In this document: piece after piece, positions 33,840 through 43,960 of the stretch | Numbering within the stretch: the first letter of the stretch is position 1 | Layout of the letters: each line of letters opens with the position of its first letter | Origin: Paratinospora sagittata | Lineage: Eukaryota > Streptophyta > Magnoliopsida > Ranunculales > Menispermaceae | Direction: 5' to 3' | DNA: 64,000 nucleotides | Assembly: GCA_035771175.1 (NCBI GenBank) | Contig: CM069603.1 | Location: 14,422,286-14,486,285, forward strand | Translations under genes and position numbers: made by a program | Notes under the pieces: generated by a model | The model's input: only the letters and a program-made list of their open reading frames with translations | Told to the model about the DNA's origin: nothing | The model's database searches: none

Positions 33840-36800
33840 ATGATGACAAACAATATAAACTTGATAAACGCACAATCAAATAGTATTCATAGCATGATTC
33901 TTAGGATATGAAAAACCCTCAAACTATGACATGTTTTAAGACAAATCCGGATTGTTTATCAAGATTCCAATAATTCTCCCCCTTTTGATATCATAAAAGG
34001 GGATCTTAGGGTTTTCTAAATTCTCGTGAAGAAATACCTAGGACATAGCATCAAAACACAAGAGCTCCCCCTTTCTAAAAGAGATGGAGACGCCCCCTAA
34101 GCCTATGCATTCAATATTCAAGAGGATTCATGATACATAATCAAGATGAAGCACACATGAATACATAAATGATGTCATATCACAAGACAAGTCATGAGAA
34201 TCAAGAATTTGAAGCACATGGAGAAATGTAGACATCATAAGCATTAGAAAAAATTCTGCTCAAAAACATACATAGGCTAGCTAGATAAGATTTAGAACAA
34301 ATGCATAGCATAGCTAATGAGATGTACATGTAGATGCATATACAAGATAGATTTTATAAGAAGCATCTAGACATGTACAATGAGAATGACATTTGCAAAA
34401 TAAATTTGATTCACAAGGAATTTGAGCATGGACAAATTTATCTCAAGATGATACGCATAAGCATGATCAATTATACGCAGGGCCTAAGATAATATATGCT
34501 TTAACATTTATATCAAACAAGCATAAGCATGGGCATATACCAAAAATATAGCATAGGCAAAGATTTCAAGATTAAAGCATGGCCTAGCCATTTTGATTCT
34601 AATTAGATGCAAAAAAATTATTTGAAAAGCATAAGGCATCAATTATAGATCAATGTTCAAAAACAATTGATGCATATAGAGTTAAAAATTCAAATGTTGC
34701 ATCAATGTCATGTAAATGAAAAAACATGCCAAAAATATATATACATAGGCAAGGGTAATGTCTTTCTAATGAATTAGGCATGTATAAAGATATGAATATA
34801 AGCATAGCCTAAGACATGGATTCAAAGTGATGCATTTGAAAGATAATAATTATGTATTATGCATGCATGAATCATGTAGATGTGAATCATGCACATATAA
34901 GGATTATATAATAAATTCGGTACAAGCATGATCACAATTCAAATAGGAGAGCATAGGCAACAAAAATATGTAATGAGATCATGACCTAGCTCTAAACATA
35001 AATTCTATGAAATATGATAAATTTCATGCATTTCATAGCCAAGCAAAGTTTTTGTTTTGATCCAAAATATATATGTCATGCAAATGATCAAAACCAATCT
35101 CAAATCATGAATATGAGGCAAATAGTATTTCAAGTTTTCAAGCACAAGGACAATATATTCACATACACATTGGCATTTTAAAGTTAAATGTGATGCACAA
35201 GCCTATAGCATGATGTGTAAGGCAATCTGATAGACAATATATGTATAATCATGAATACAACACTCATATTGCAAGCATTAACTGATGATAAGTATGAATG
35301 ATATATGAGGTTAAGCATGGCATACTTATCACACATTTGACTAGGCATATGAACATTTCTCTTATAAGCACAAAAATGCCTAAGACATGATTTTGTTAAC
35401 TTGAGTAGTCATGTTAATCAGCTAGTTGTACACCTAGTGATTAAGTTTAAGCACATAGTTAACAACCTCAAGAAGTACGTGTCATAAAAGATATATAATC
35501 ATAAGTCTAGTCACATACATCTTTAAATGTATTTTCCTTCAAATATTTTTAATGAAGTACAAAGGAAAAACATTTTAAAGGTAAATCTCTGATGATAAGT
35601 GATAAGACATATACGAAGATTAATGAACACACTTATCAATAATATCTACCATGTTTTCAAAAGATCAATGAAGATGCAACACATGGCACATGATTGAATG
35701 ACTTAGACATAAAATGTGAATAGCATGGTCATTCAAGTCCTTATCTATTCTAGTTGACTAAATTTATTTGTATAATAATCATTGAGGCTCATGGTCAACT
35801 AGGTCTTCTTAAATTGAATTTTTCATAAAGAATACAAAGTATTTGATAGCATGAAACAAATTCAACTATAATCTATGGAAATGACTAAAATTTCATAAAA
35901 TTATATATTTAAATCAAGATAGTCATCCCATATTAGTTTCCTTCAAGATGGAGTGAATAAATATAAATTAATATATGCATCATTTTCATGATTGTCTTAG
36001 ATCTAAGATAAACACATCAATCATATACCAAGACTTATAATGAAACATGAAGCTATGTATGCAAGCTCAAAGTACCGAAGAATCAAACTTTTAGCATAGG
36101 AGCATGCATGGAGTGAACACATAGGCATAATTATGACAAGAAGATAAAGATGGTAAGAACAAGTCATGACATGACAAAGTAGTTTGAACATGTGTCCTTC
36201 TAATATGATAAGCAGATATAGATATTTGTTCAATCATAGAAGAAGACATAACATTCATGATTTTACATAAACATGATGAGATATGACATGATGTAAATAA
36301 ATAATCCACACATCAATGCCTATTCATGAAAGCTAGCATGTTCATTGTCCAATGATGATTTCAAGAGACAAAGAATTTCATTATAATTTAAGGCCTCTCA
36401 AAAGATCATTCTTAATTTCACTTTGTTTGACCCTCAAAATATATGTTTCATTAAGCTCAAATTAAGGATCAATTTATCTTATCCTTAATAACCTCTTTCT
36501 ATGATATAACTCAAAATCATTACAAAGCCTAGGGTTATATAAGTGGGGTTCCCTTGGTTGAGATTGAGATATAACCTTTTTGAGGTCTTTTCATAGTTGT
36601 TAAGAATTCCAAATTCTTAGACTCAGTTTGATCATCTCCAAGAAAGTGAATGCACATGGTATGCTACAATAATAGTGAAGAAGATATATGTATAATATGA
36701 ACATGTTCACATAAAAGAATGGAAGTAACAAATATGAATTTTGCAAATTCGTACTTCCAATTTGCATAACTAGTATGCTTTGCATTAATTAATCATTGAA

Positions 36801-37054
36801 AAGTATAAATATGTATTAAGCAAGTTTAATGTGATCAACACCTTTAGGCAAGCATAGGCATGATAAATCAAAATTATTTGATTGAGCCTAAAATACTTCC
36901 AAGTGTCACAAATAAGATGTAAATCAGCATGTGTGACATAAAAATATGGAAGATGCCTAAAATGATTAAGGCCTAAATGTCTAAGGCCCAAAAACTTAGC
37001 ATATGGTTCAAATATGTGAATCTATGTGATCCGGTGAACCATAGCCTTTGGTAC
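33840..37054 (-). other. 3.2-kb AT-rich non-coding internal region of minus-strand copia element
   Basis: No conserved protein is visible in any frame. The strand pair is full of short dispersed motifs of AAGCATAGGCA / GCCTAAG type (examples near 34308, 34505, 34545, 34800, 34945, 36843). The region occupies the place where pol should be, so the element resembles a large non-autonomous (LARD-like) derivative. Confidence 0.6.
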
Positions 37055-37626
37055 TCATACTCTTTTAGATTTTGTGATTCTAGCATCTAGGAGTAATTCT
37101 TTAGGTACCCATGCCATTTTATTATATTTATCCTTAAAATGATTTCTAGTGTTCCTATGACGTGTTTTGGGCTTAAAGTATCTAACTTTAGGTTTGCCCA
37201 ATTGACTTTCTAATGTAGAGGTCTTTTCTTTCTCTAATCTCAATTGAAGCTCTAAGTCCTTTTTCTCATTAGTAACATTGGCTACTAATTGAGTCAACTC
37301 TTCTAATTTTTCTTGAAGAATGGTATTTTTATTTTCTATGTCATCTTTTTCTTCAAGAATGCTCTCATTATCCTTAAAAACATTTTCATAATCAATTTGG
37401 AGAGTTTCCAACTCATCCAAAGCATTGGTAATTATGTTCTTTAGTTGCTCATTCTTTTGGATGAGTTTGTCAAAATCATTTTAAAGCTTTTCATGAGCCA
37501 TGGACAAATCATCAAAAGAAAGATTTATAACATTCGTAGAACATTCACCAATATTAGAGATAAAGCATATATGTTTGTACATTCTCCTTGTCTTCACAAG
37601 AAGATGTGGAGGCACATGAAGTATCA
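37055..37626 (-). pseudogene. Copia gag, C-terminal coiled-coil part (minus-strand element)
   Basis: Reading leftward from the Tekay insertion site: ASTSSCEDKENVQTY, then SFDDLSMAHEKL, a strongly heptad-like segment (DELETLQIDYENVFKDNESI, IENKNTILQEKLEELTQLV, KKDLELQLRLEKEKTSTLES), then a basic tail (FKPKTRHRNTRNHFKDKYNK) and a stop at 37055. Coiled-coil C-terminal Gag regions are normal in SIRE-like elements. Continuous with the fragment at 48234-48579 once the Tekay element is removed. Confidence 0.75.
37622..37626. other. Target-site duplication, left (Tekay)
   Basis: ATCAT immediately left of the 5' LTR; identical to 48229-48233. Confidence 0.95.
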
Positions 37627-39013
37627 TTGTAATACCCCAGGTTTTGCACAAAAAAAATAAAATAAAATAAAAAATTCGTTCAGGCAGCTGCCTGGACGTT
37701 CAGGCGCCAAAATTCCTATATAAGGAACCCTCCTCCCTCCTCATTTCTCACACCAAATCACCTCGCCTTGTGATTTTTCCACCTCTTTCTCACTCATTTT
37801 GAGTTTTTGGTCTTTTGAGACTCTCTGTGCGGTGCAACGCGGTTTTGTCCGGGGAAAAGCGCTAGTTCTGAAAGAAGTTCTTATCCGAAGGTGGGGAACG
37901 AAACATAGGTTTGTGTGTCTATAACTTTTATTAAAGTTTATATTCATTTATCATTATGTCTACCATTCATTTACACTGCATTATTGCCTATAATGTTTTA
38001 TACTGTCGCACTTATGCCTGTATATTTGGATTCATGTATTATACTATTACTATGCTGGATTAGTGGTCAATCGGGCTCAACCAGACACAGTCTTGTCCTC
38101 AGTAACTTTAAATAGTGAACGGGAGGCAGCGTGTTGCTCTAGACGATTGATATTTAAGTAGACTTCGCGTCTCACCTCTCAACTGGAAACTGATCTGGTT
38201 GGTCTTATTTGAAAGCTATCAGCTTATACAGTAATATTGAATGTCCTAACCTTGCACGTAGTGATACCGACCCTGATAAGGATCACCAGACGTTGCCAAA
38301 TCCTGTCTAAATGTTAAGTAAAGATCGGACCAGTTCATATAGACCAATTCATGCATTGGCATTATACATATCACCACCTAGGGACGTATGTGGTTTATGA
38401 TTCATAAAATAGTTAGGAGCGATGCTCGCTATTCATTATATTTCTTTGGACATGGACGTACAATGAGAACTAGGCTATTCCCGGGGATGGACATATGTAC
38501 GTGAATCCAGAGCATCGTTCCTGAGGAGGGACGTACAATGAGAACCCGGATATTCCCGGGGAGGGACATCTGTACGTGAACTCAGGCGATGTACAGTCAT
38601 CAAACCATTACGAGACGGTGTCATGCATACATACATACTGAATTGATTATGATGCTCTGATGTGTATTTAAGATATTTGAATATGAAGTTTGCTTTATTA
38701 ATAGTTATATTCACGAACTATTTTACCCACTCAGCATGTAACTCACCCCGTTGTTATCCAATTTTGCACAGGAGATTAGGGTAGACTGGGTGCAGGTTTT
38801 TGAGCCACATTTTGTACCCTGTGTATTATTCATTAGGGATTTTTGGAAAAATGTTCCCTTAACCATTTCATGTACAAAAATATTTTGAAATTAATAAAAT
38901 CAGACTTGTACCTTAACTATTCTTCCGCGCACTCTGTTATTATCGTTATAATGCATTCGCACCCCGTCCGCGAGTGTCTCGCCGGTTTAGGCTCGTCTGG
39001 GCGGGGTGTGACA
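37627..39013 (+). repeat. Tekay 5' LTR
   Basis: 1,387 bp, TGTAATACCCC to GGGTGTGACA. U3 has the perfect palindrome CAGGCAGCTGCCTG (37681-37694), then TATATAAG (37717-37724). Two consecutive 74-bp units, each an ACGTACA...TGTACGT inverted repeat enclosing a CCCGGG-type core, occupy 38457-38577. Confidence 0.92.
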
Positions 39014-39018
39014 TTTAA

Positions 39019-39030
39019 TGGTATCAGAGC
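39019..39030 (+). promoter_or_regulatory. tRNA-iMet primer binding site (Tekay)
   Basis: Perfect TGGTATCAGAGC five bases after the LTR end. Confidence 0.95.
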
Positions 39031-39079
39031 GTAAGGTCCATGACCTGCCCAAGTCCACCAAATTTGGGGAAAAAATTAT

Positions 39080-39245
39080 TTATTAGATATATATATCTCT
39101 AGAACTATATATATATATATATATAAATATGAATTATATATAGTTGAGATTTATATTAAATATATATCTAGAAAACTATATAAAATTTATATAGTTTAGA
39201 TTCAAATATATATATATATAGTTATGATTAAATATATATCTTTAG

Positions 39246-39288
<43 letters not shown>

Positions 39289-39600
39289 TTATAGATAGTT
39301 GAGATTTATATTAAATATATATCTAGAAAACTATATAGTTTTTATATAGTTTAGATTTAAATATATATATAGTTATGATTTATGAAAATTATATATATAT
39401 AGTTATGATTAAATATATATATATATATCTTTAGAACTATATATTTATGAATTATATATAGTTGATATTTATATTAAACTATATAGTTTTTATATAATTT
39501 AGATTCAAATATATATAGTTGTGATTTATAAAAACTATATATATGGTTATGATTGAATATATATATATCTATTTATCTAGGTATATATGAGATATGTATA
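39080..39600 (+). repeat. (TA)n-rich tandem repeat in Tekay leader
   Basis: Units of about 155-165 bp begin GAATTATATATAGTTGAGAT near 39131, 39286 and 39449, interspersed with long TA runs (up to about 40 bp near 39249-39285). No coding content. Confidence 0.8.
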
Positions 39601-39750
39601 TCATATTGCCAATAGAAAATTGGATTAAATGATGGCATAAACATCAAGAGAAAAATAGAAAATATTGTCCAACGGACAAAGCATAAATCTTAAAAATGTT
39701 AGGAATATATTTTGTGTCTTTCACAAATTTATTTTCCTTTCAGCAAAAGA

Positions 39751-41340
39751 ATGGCCTCAAGTGAAGGAATGACTTCCGGTAGTAGGGAACCAATTCCCAC
39801 TAGACTCAAGGAATTGTCAAAAAGGGAGGTCATGACTATGAGGAGTATCGACAATAGAGATCTCCGCCTCCGTCTGATCCTTCACGAAAAACTCGCAACA
39901 CTGGGGTGGTTGAACATAACAAAAGTTGAGGGTCATGTCTCCTACAACTTGATGAAATCCTTCTACGGAGCCATGAATTGCATAGGACTTCAAAAAGATG
40001 AGATCAGCCCTGTTTTAGAGACAACGGTCAGGGGAACAAAGATTTCTATCAAAGTCGAAATTATTGCGCGACTTATGGAGATTCCAATTGAAGAAAAAAT
40101 CATTGATCCACACGAACCCCGGACAGTTGCAGAGATCGCATAGTTCAACGAACAGTTGTTCAATTTCCTCACCAAAGAGTCGTACACACAATCAACGTAC
40201 ACCAACCTCCCAAACAACCTTCTTAAACCATCTCTTGCCGGCCTTGGAAAGATCGTATTCGACAACGTCTTGCCAGAAAGAGGGACTAGAGGCACTATGT
40301 CAAGGGCTCAACTTCTTGTGGTATACTGCATAGAGAAGAAAATTAAGGTCTCCCTACCTCACATCATCATCCAACAAATGTTGAGGGTGATTCAAAACCC
40401 TTTAAGAAAGGATCTTCTCGGCTACGGAGTCTTGATCATGAGGATGTTATACGAGGCAAACGTCAATACTTTTGATGAGACTTCGAAGCAGATCACTGAG
40501 GCAGTCACAACATCCTCTATCTTCAAGACATATGTTACAAGTGGAGGGGTAACTGACGAGGAAGTATTCGACTTGACTTTTAATGGCAAAAGAATTAGAG
40601 ATGAAAAAGGACATTGTTACCGAAAAAGTCGACGCAAGATTCCTATTAGGGAGGTACCAAATAATGAGCCAAACCAGAATCATACGTCAAACCCAGCCTC
40701 GAATAATGATCCAATCGAGCACCTGTTCACTGAGGAATATTTATTTGCCAATCTAAATCAACCTCAACCAAATTAAGATAGACAAGAAGTTCCAGCAAAT
40801 CCACCTTCCTGGAACATGCCAACTAAAGGCAATACTACGTACCAAAGGTTTTCAACTCCTGAAGTATCGTATCGGCCAGTTCCACAAGTTCCTTTGAACC
40901 AACAACAACAAAATTTTACGGCACCAAATTTTGGAAGATAGGACATCCCGAAGAGCCCATTATTTCAAGATTTTTTAAACCAAGCATATCCAAATGTCCA
41001 AGGGGTTCCAGTTAGGGGATCCCTATAGAGTCAAAACAACTACCCCACACCTATGAGTCAACCGTACGGCCAATACTTTCCACCAATGCCTACGGCCTAC
41101 CCTCTACTTATGAGATAGTTGACCCATCAACCATCGATGGGGCAATCTATTAACACATTCGAACAGTTAAATGTGATCGTATCTAGCATTGCTTGAATAA
41201 AGGAGACTCAAAGTGATTTGTTAACACGTATGCGAAATGTCGAAGAGCAACGAGCAAATTCTCAACCTTCTTCTAAAAGTCTTTATGTACCTAGTAGGAG
41301 GTCAAGAAGAAGCAATAGTAGGCAGGAAAATCAGGAATGA
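39751..41340 (+). pseudogene. Extra ORF upstream of gag in the Tekay element, 'putative plant transposon protein' domain
   Basis: A single uninterrupted frame of about 530 codons from ATG 39751 to TGA 41340, broken only by six in-frame stops (near 40141, 40774, 40939, 41026, 41116, 41194) and no frameshift. The N-terminal two thirds is globular: LRLRLILHEKLATLGWLNI, LMKSFYGAMNCIG, TTVRGTKISIKVEIIARLME, PNNLLKPSLAGLGKIVF, LPERGTRGTMSRAQLLVVYC, KIKVSLPHIIIQQML. This resembles the plant domain also seen at 30385-31035. The C-terminal third is Pro/Gln-rich and ends in a basic Arg/Ser tail (VPSRRSRRSNSRQ). An ORF before gag is known in Ogre/Tat elements; I do not know it as usual for Tekay. Function is unknown. 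Confidence 0.65.
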
Positions 41341-41435
41341 TCACTGGCATTGTAAAAATGTATTTTATATATATGAATGAAATCTTTTGTTTAAGACCAT
41401 CTTTGGTGGGCTGACTTACAACCATTCTTTCTTTT

Positions 41436-41484
41436 GTATCACTAACTTTGGAGTGGTATGGGACACAACAAAATTGGAGGATAC
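41436..41484 (+). ncRNA. Structured hairpin 1 of 3 (loop GTATGGGA)
   Basis: Outer stem GTATC (41436-41440) with GATAC (41480-41484). Inner stem AACTTTG (41444-41450) with CAAAATT (41469-41475), one mismatch. Apical stem GTG/CAC (41453-41455, 41464-41466). Loop GTATGGGA at 41456-41463. Predicted from base complementarity by eye only. Confidence 0.5.
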
Positions 41485-41562
41485 TAAATAAAACGTGGAA
41501 GTAAGAAAACCCACGACCTTGTATGAAAAGAAACATTTGGAGAAAGTTGCATTACTAACATT

Positions 41563-41607
41563 ATCACTAAGTTTACACGGTATGGGACGAGTAAACTTGG
41601 ACGATAC
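41563..41607 (+). ncRNA. Structured hairpin 2 of 3 (loop GTATGGGA)
   Basis: Perfect 8-bp stem AAGTTTAC (41570-41577) with GTAAACTT (41592-41599). CG/CG apical pairs (41579-41580, 41589-41590). Loop GTATGGGA at 41581-41588. Outer TATC (41563-41566) with GATA (41604-41607). Confidence 0.5.
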
Positions 41608-41680
41608 TATTAGTGAACTACTATTCAGCTGATGTTTTATAGAGACCGTGTTCATACAACTTAACTTGGTTGACACCCTT

Positions 41681-41723
41681 ATTATCAAATTCATGTGGTA
41701 TGGGACACACGAATTTGGATAAT
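41681..41723 (+). ncRNA. Structured hairpin 3 of 3 (loop GTATGGGA)
   Basis: Outer ATTATC (41681-41686) with GATAAT (41718-41723). Inner AAATTC (41687-41692) with GAATTT (41711-41716). Apical TGTG/CACA (41694-41697, 41706-41709). Loop GTATGGGA at 41698-41705. This is the most complete of the three, with 16 pairs. Confidence 0.55.
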
Positions 41724-42122
41724 AATCAAAAAGACTAAAGAAAGAGTTTAAATACATAAGATCGCAATAAAACGTTAGATCAGGATACTTACCGAGAAAA
41801 ATCTTAGAATTTTTATAACTCGCATTGATTTTCAATGAAATATATATGTATGTTCACAAAAACCAGAACCAAAACATTTGAAATACTTGCAAAGTTTTAT
41901 ACTTATTAGATAAATATTCTAAACCTTGTTTTTACACCATGGCCAAACATACGAGGCATATAAGATTCTTTGATTCCTCAACAAAAACCTTACACTATAC
42001 TTAGAAAAATATGTGGCTTTTATATCGCAGTACTCTCGAAATTATTGCTGAAAATACCATAACATTATACTCTGCTACAGTTTCCTAAATCATGGTTTTA
42101 TTTTCTCCTTGCCAGTGAGAAA

Positions 42123-43430
42123 ATGCAAACCAGGAATAGAGGAAGGTCACGTATTGTCCGTCCAGCAGAGGAGGCACCTCCTGAGAATCAGAATCAGGAA
42201 CCGTAGCCTCCGACGACAGCACAGGCCACACCCAACACTGCCACTACATCTAGGCAGGCAGTACCACCCCAACCTACACCCTTTGCCATGAATTCGAGTA
42301 TGGAGGTCTTCTTCGCCGTATTTATCGAGGCGATGAAAGTAACAGTTCAGACGGTCGTTCGTGAGACCGCGGCCAATCAGGTTGCCACTATGCAAGCACC
42401 TGTGAGATCTAGGTCGGTGACTCAAACCGACCAGATAATGAAGTACAAGAGGCTACAACCTCTTACTTTTGCTGGCACGATGTTGAAGAGGTACAGAAAT
42501 GGCTAGATGAGTCAAAGAAGGCTCTCGATGCAATGAAAATCGATGAGACTTGAAAGACTCCACTCGCGACCTACCAACTTATTGGTGGAGAAAATACATG
42601 GTGGATAACTGTAAAAGAGGACCCAAGGGTCAACACAGCGGACATGACTTGGCAACAGTTCGAGTCAATGTTTATTGATGAATACTTTCCCGGCGCAGTG
42701 AAGAGGCAGAAGCGCCAGGAGTTTGCCAAGTTATACCAGGGCAGCATGACAGTCAGGGAGTATGCTGGCAAGTTCAAAGAATTATCGGTCTACTCTCTCT
42801 CCACCATCTCAACGGAGCAAGATAAGACCGAGAAATTCTACAATGGCCTTCGTCCTGACATTCGACAAGCCTTGTTGATCTTGGATCTCAAGATTTACAA
42901 GGAGGTCGTTGACAAGTCCATGAGTTTTGAGTAGGAGAAGATTGTGCAGGAGCAGAGACTGAATAGAAGAAAAAGGCCTGCAACGTTTCCCAAAAGGGCT
43001 CGCAACAGGGCAACAAGAAGAAGCCCTACTATAATCAAAACCCAACCGTCCCAGCCCCTGTTAAGAATAATGAGGCCACGACACCTGCGACTGAACCATC
43101 TACCCTAACCATCAGGGTTTTCGCAATCATGGCCGAGGTGGCCGTCATGGCAGGGGTGGCCGTCGAAACAGCAATGGCAGAGGTGGTGGTCAGCGCCACA
43201 ATCAGCATGGCCAACAGAACAATCAGCAACAGAGGCTGACATGTTACAACTACGGTCAGCATGGCCATGTAAGATATGCCTGTTCGCACCTTCAATAACC
43301 TATTCCCGTTGTTCCAGTCCAACAAGCACCACCTGCTGCTAATGCCCAACCCAAGCAGAACCAGCAGAACCAGGGGTAACGGAACCAGGGCAAAACATTT
43401 GCCATCGCTTAACAACCCCTCCCAGATAAC
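42123..43430 (+). pseudogene. Tekay gag
   Basis: It starts MQTRNRGRSRIV at 42123 and has a Pro-rich N-terminus. The capsid signature follows in another frame: WLDESKKALDAMKIDE, TPLATYQLIGGENTWW, TWQQFESMFIDEYFPGAVKR, EFAKLYQGSMTVREYAGKF, then FYNGLRPDIRQALL (to about 42930). A Gly/Arg/Gln-rich stretch leads to a zinc knuckle near 43240-43290 that reads CYNYGQHGHVRYAC, where the second Cys of CX2CX4HX4C is Tyr, so metal binding is probably lost. A frameshift near 42480 and several stops inactivate it. Confidence 0.88.
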
Positions 43431-43960
43431 AATGTAGTCGAAGGTACATTTCCCTTGTTCAATACATTGGTGCATGTCTTGTTCGATTCGGGTGCTACGC
43501 ATTCTTTTATATCATATGCATTTGTAAGACATTTAGGGTTTCATCCTGAACCCACAGCAATCACACTCCATGTCACATCACCTTTAGGATCTGGTACTGA
43601 CGTGAAATTGCGGTGTTCTCAGTGTGAACTCCGAATGTCAGAACATATCATATATGCGGATCTTTTGTGATGGACATTGAAGACTTCGACATCATCCTCG
43701 GCATGGACTGGCTCGCACCACTGAATGCAAAGATAGATTGTATGAAGAAGCAAGTTCAGTTAACCTTGCCCACGGGGGAGTTTGTCAAGATTCAGGGAAC
43801 AAGGAAATGGATACACAACTCGACTGTTGCACGTCTCAAGGCACAGCTTCGAGCTCTATCCCTTGGTGATGAAAATGAATCACTAGCGTTGTACCCTCTC
43901 GAAGTGCACGATGTCTTGGTAATATCTGAATTCCCAACAGTTTTTCTAAATGGCCTTCCT
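43431..43960 (+). pseudogene. Tekay aspartic protease
   Basis: VLFDSGATHSFIS (active-site DSG intact, near 43475-43513) is followed by FVRHLGFHPEP, then DFDIILGMDWLAPLNAKIDC (near 43685-43740), the flap and second conserved block of chromovirus proteases. Frame changes occur between the two halves (near 43668) and gag-side stops lie at about 43380 and 43410. It would cleave the Gag-Pol polyprotein. Confidence 0.88.

Noticed and set aside
40447..40683. Antisense open frame inside the Tekay upstream ORF
   Set aside because: A shadow of the plus-strand ORF, which has a better start, composition and domain pattern.
41416..41835. 139-codon minus-strand frame between upstream ORF and gag
   Set aside because: No motif, and it covers the three hairpins; more likely chance openness of AT-rich sequence.
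43035..43502. 155-codon minus-strand open frame over the Tekay gag/PR junction
   Set aside because: It is antisense to the Gly/Arg/Gln-rich gag and the DSG protease; Val/Ala/Leu-rich low complexity is the mirror of those codons.
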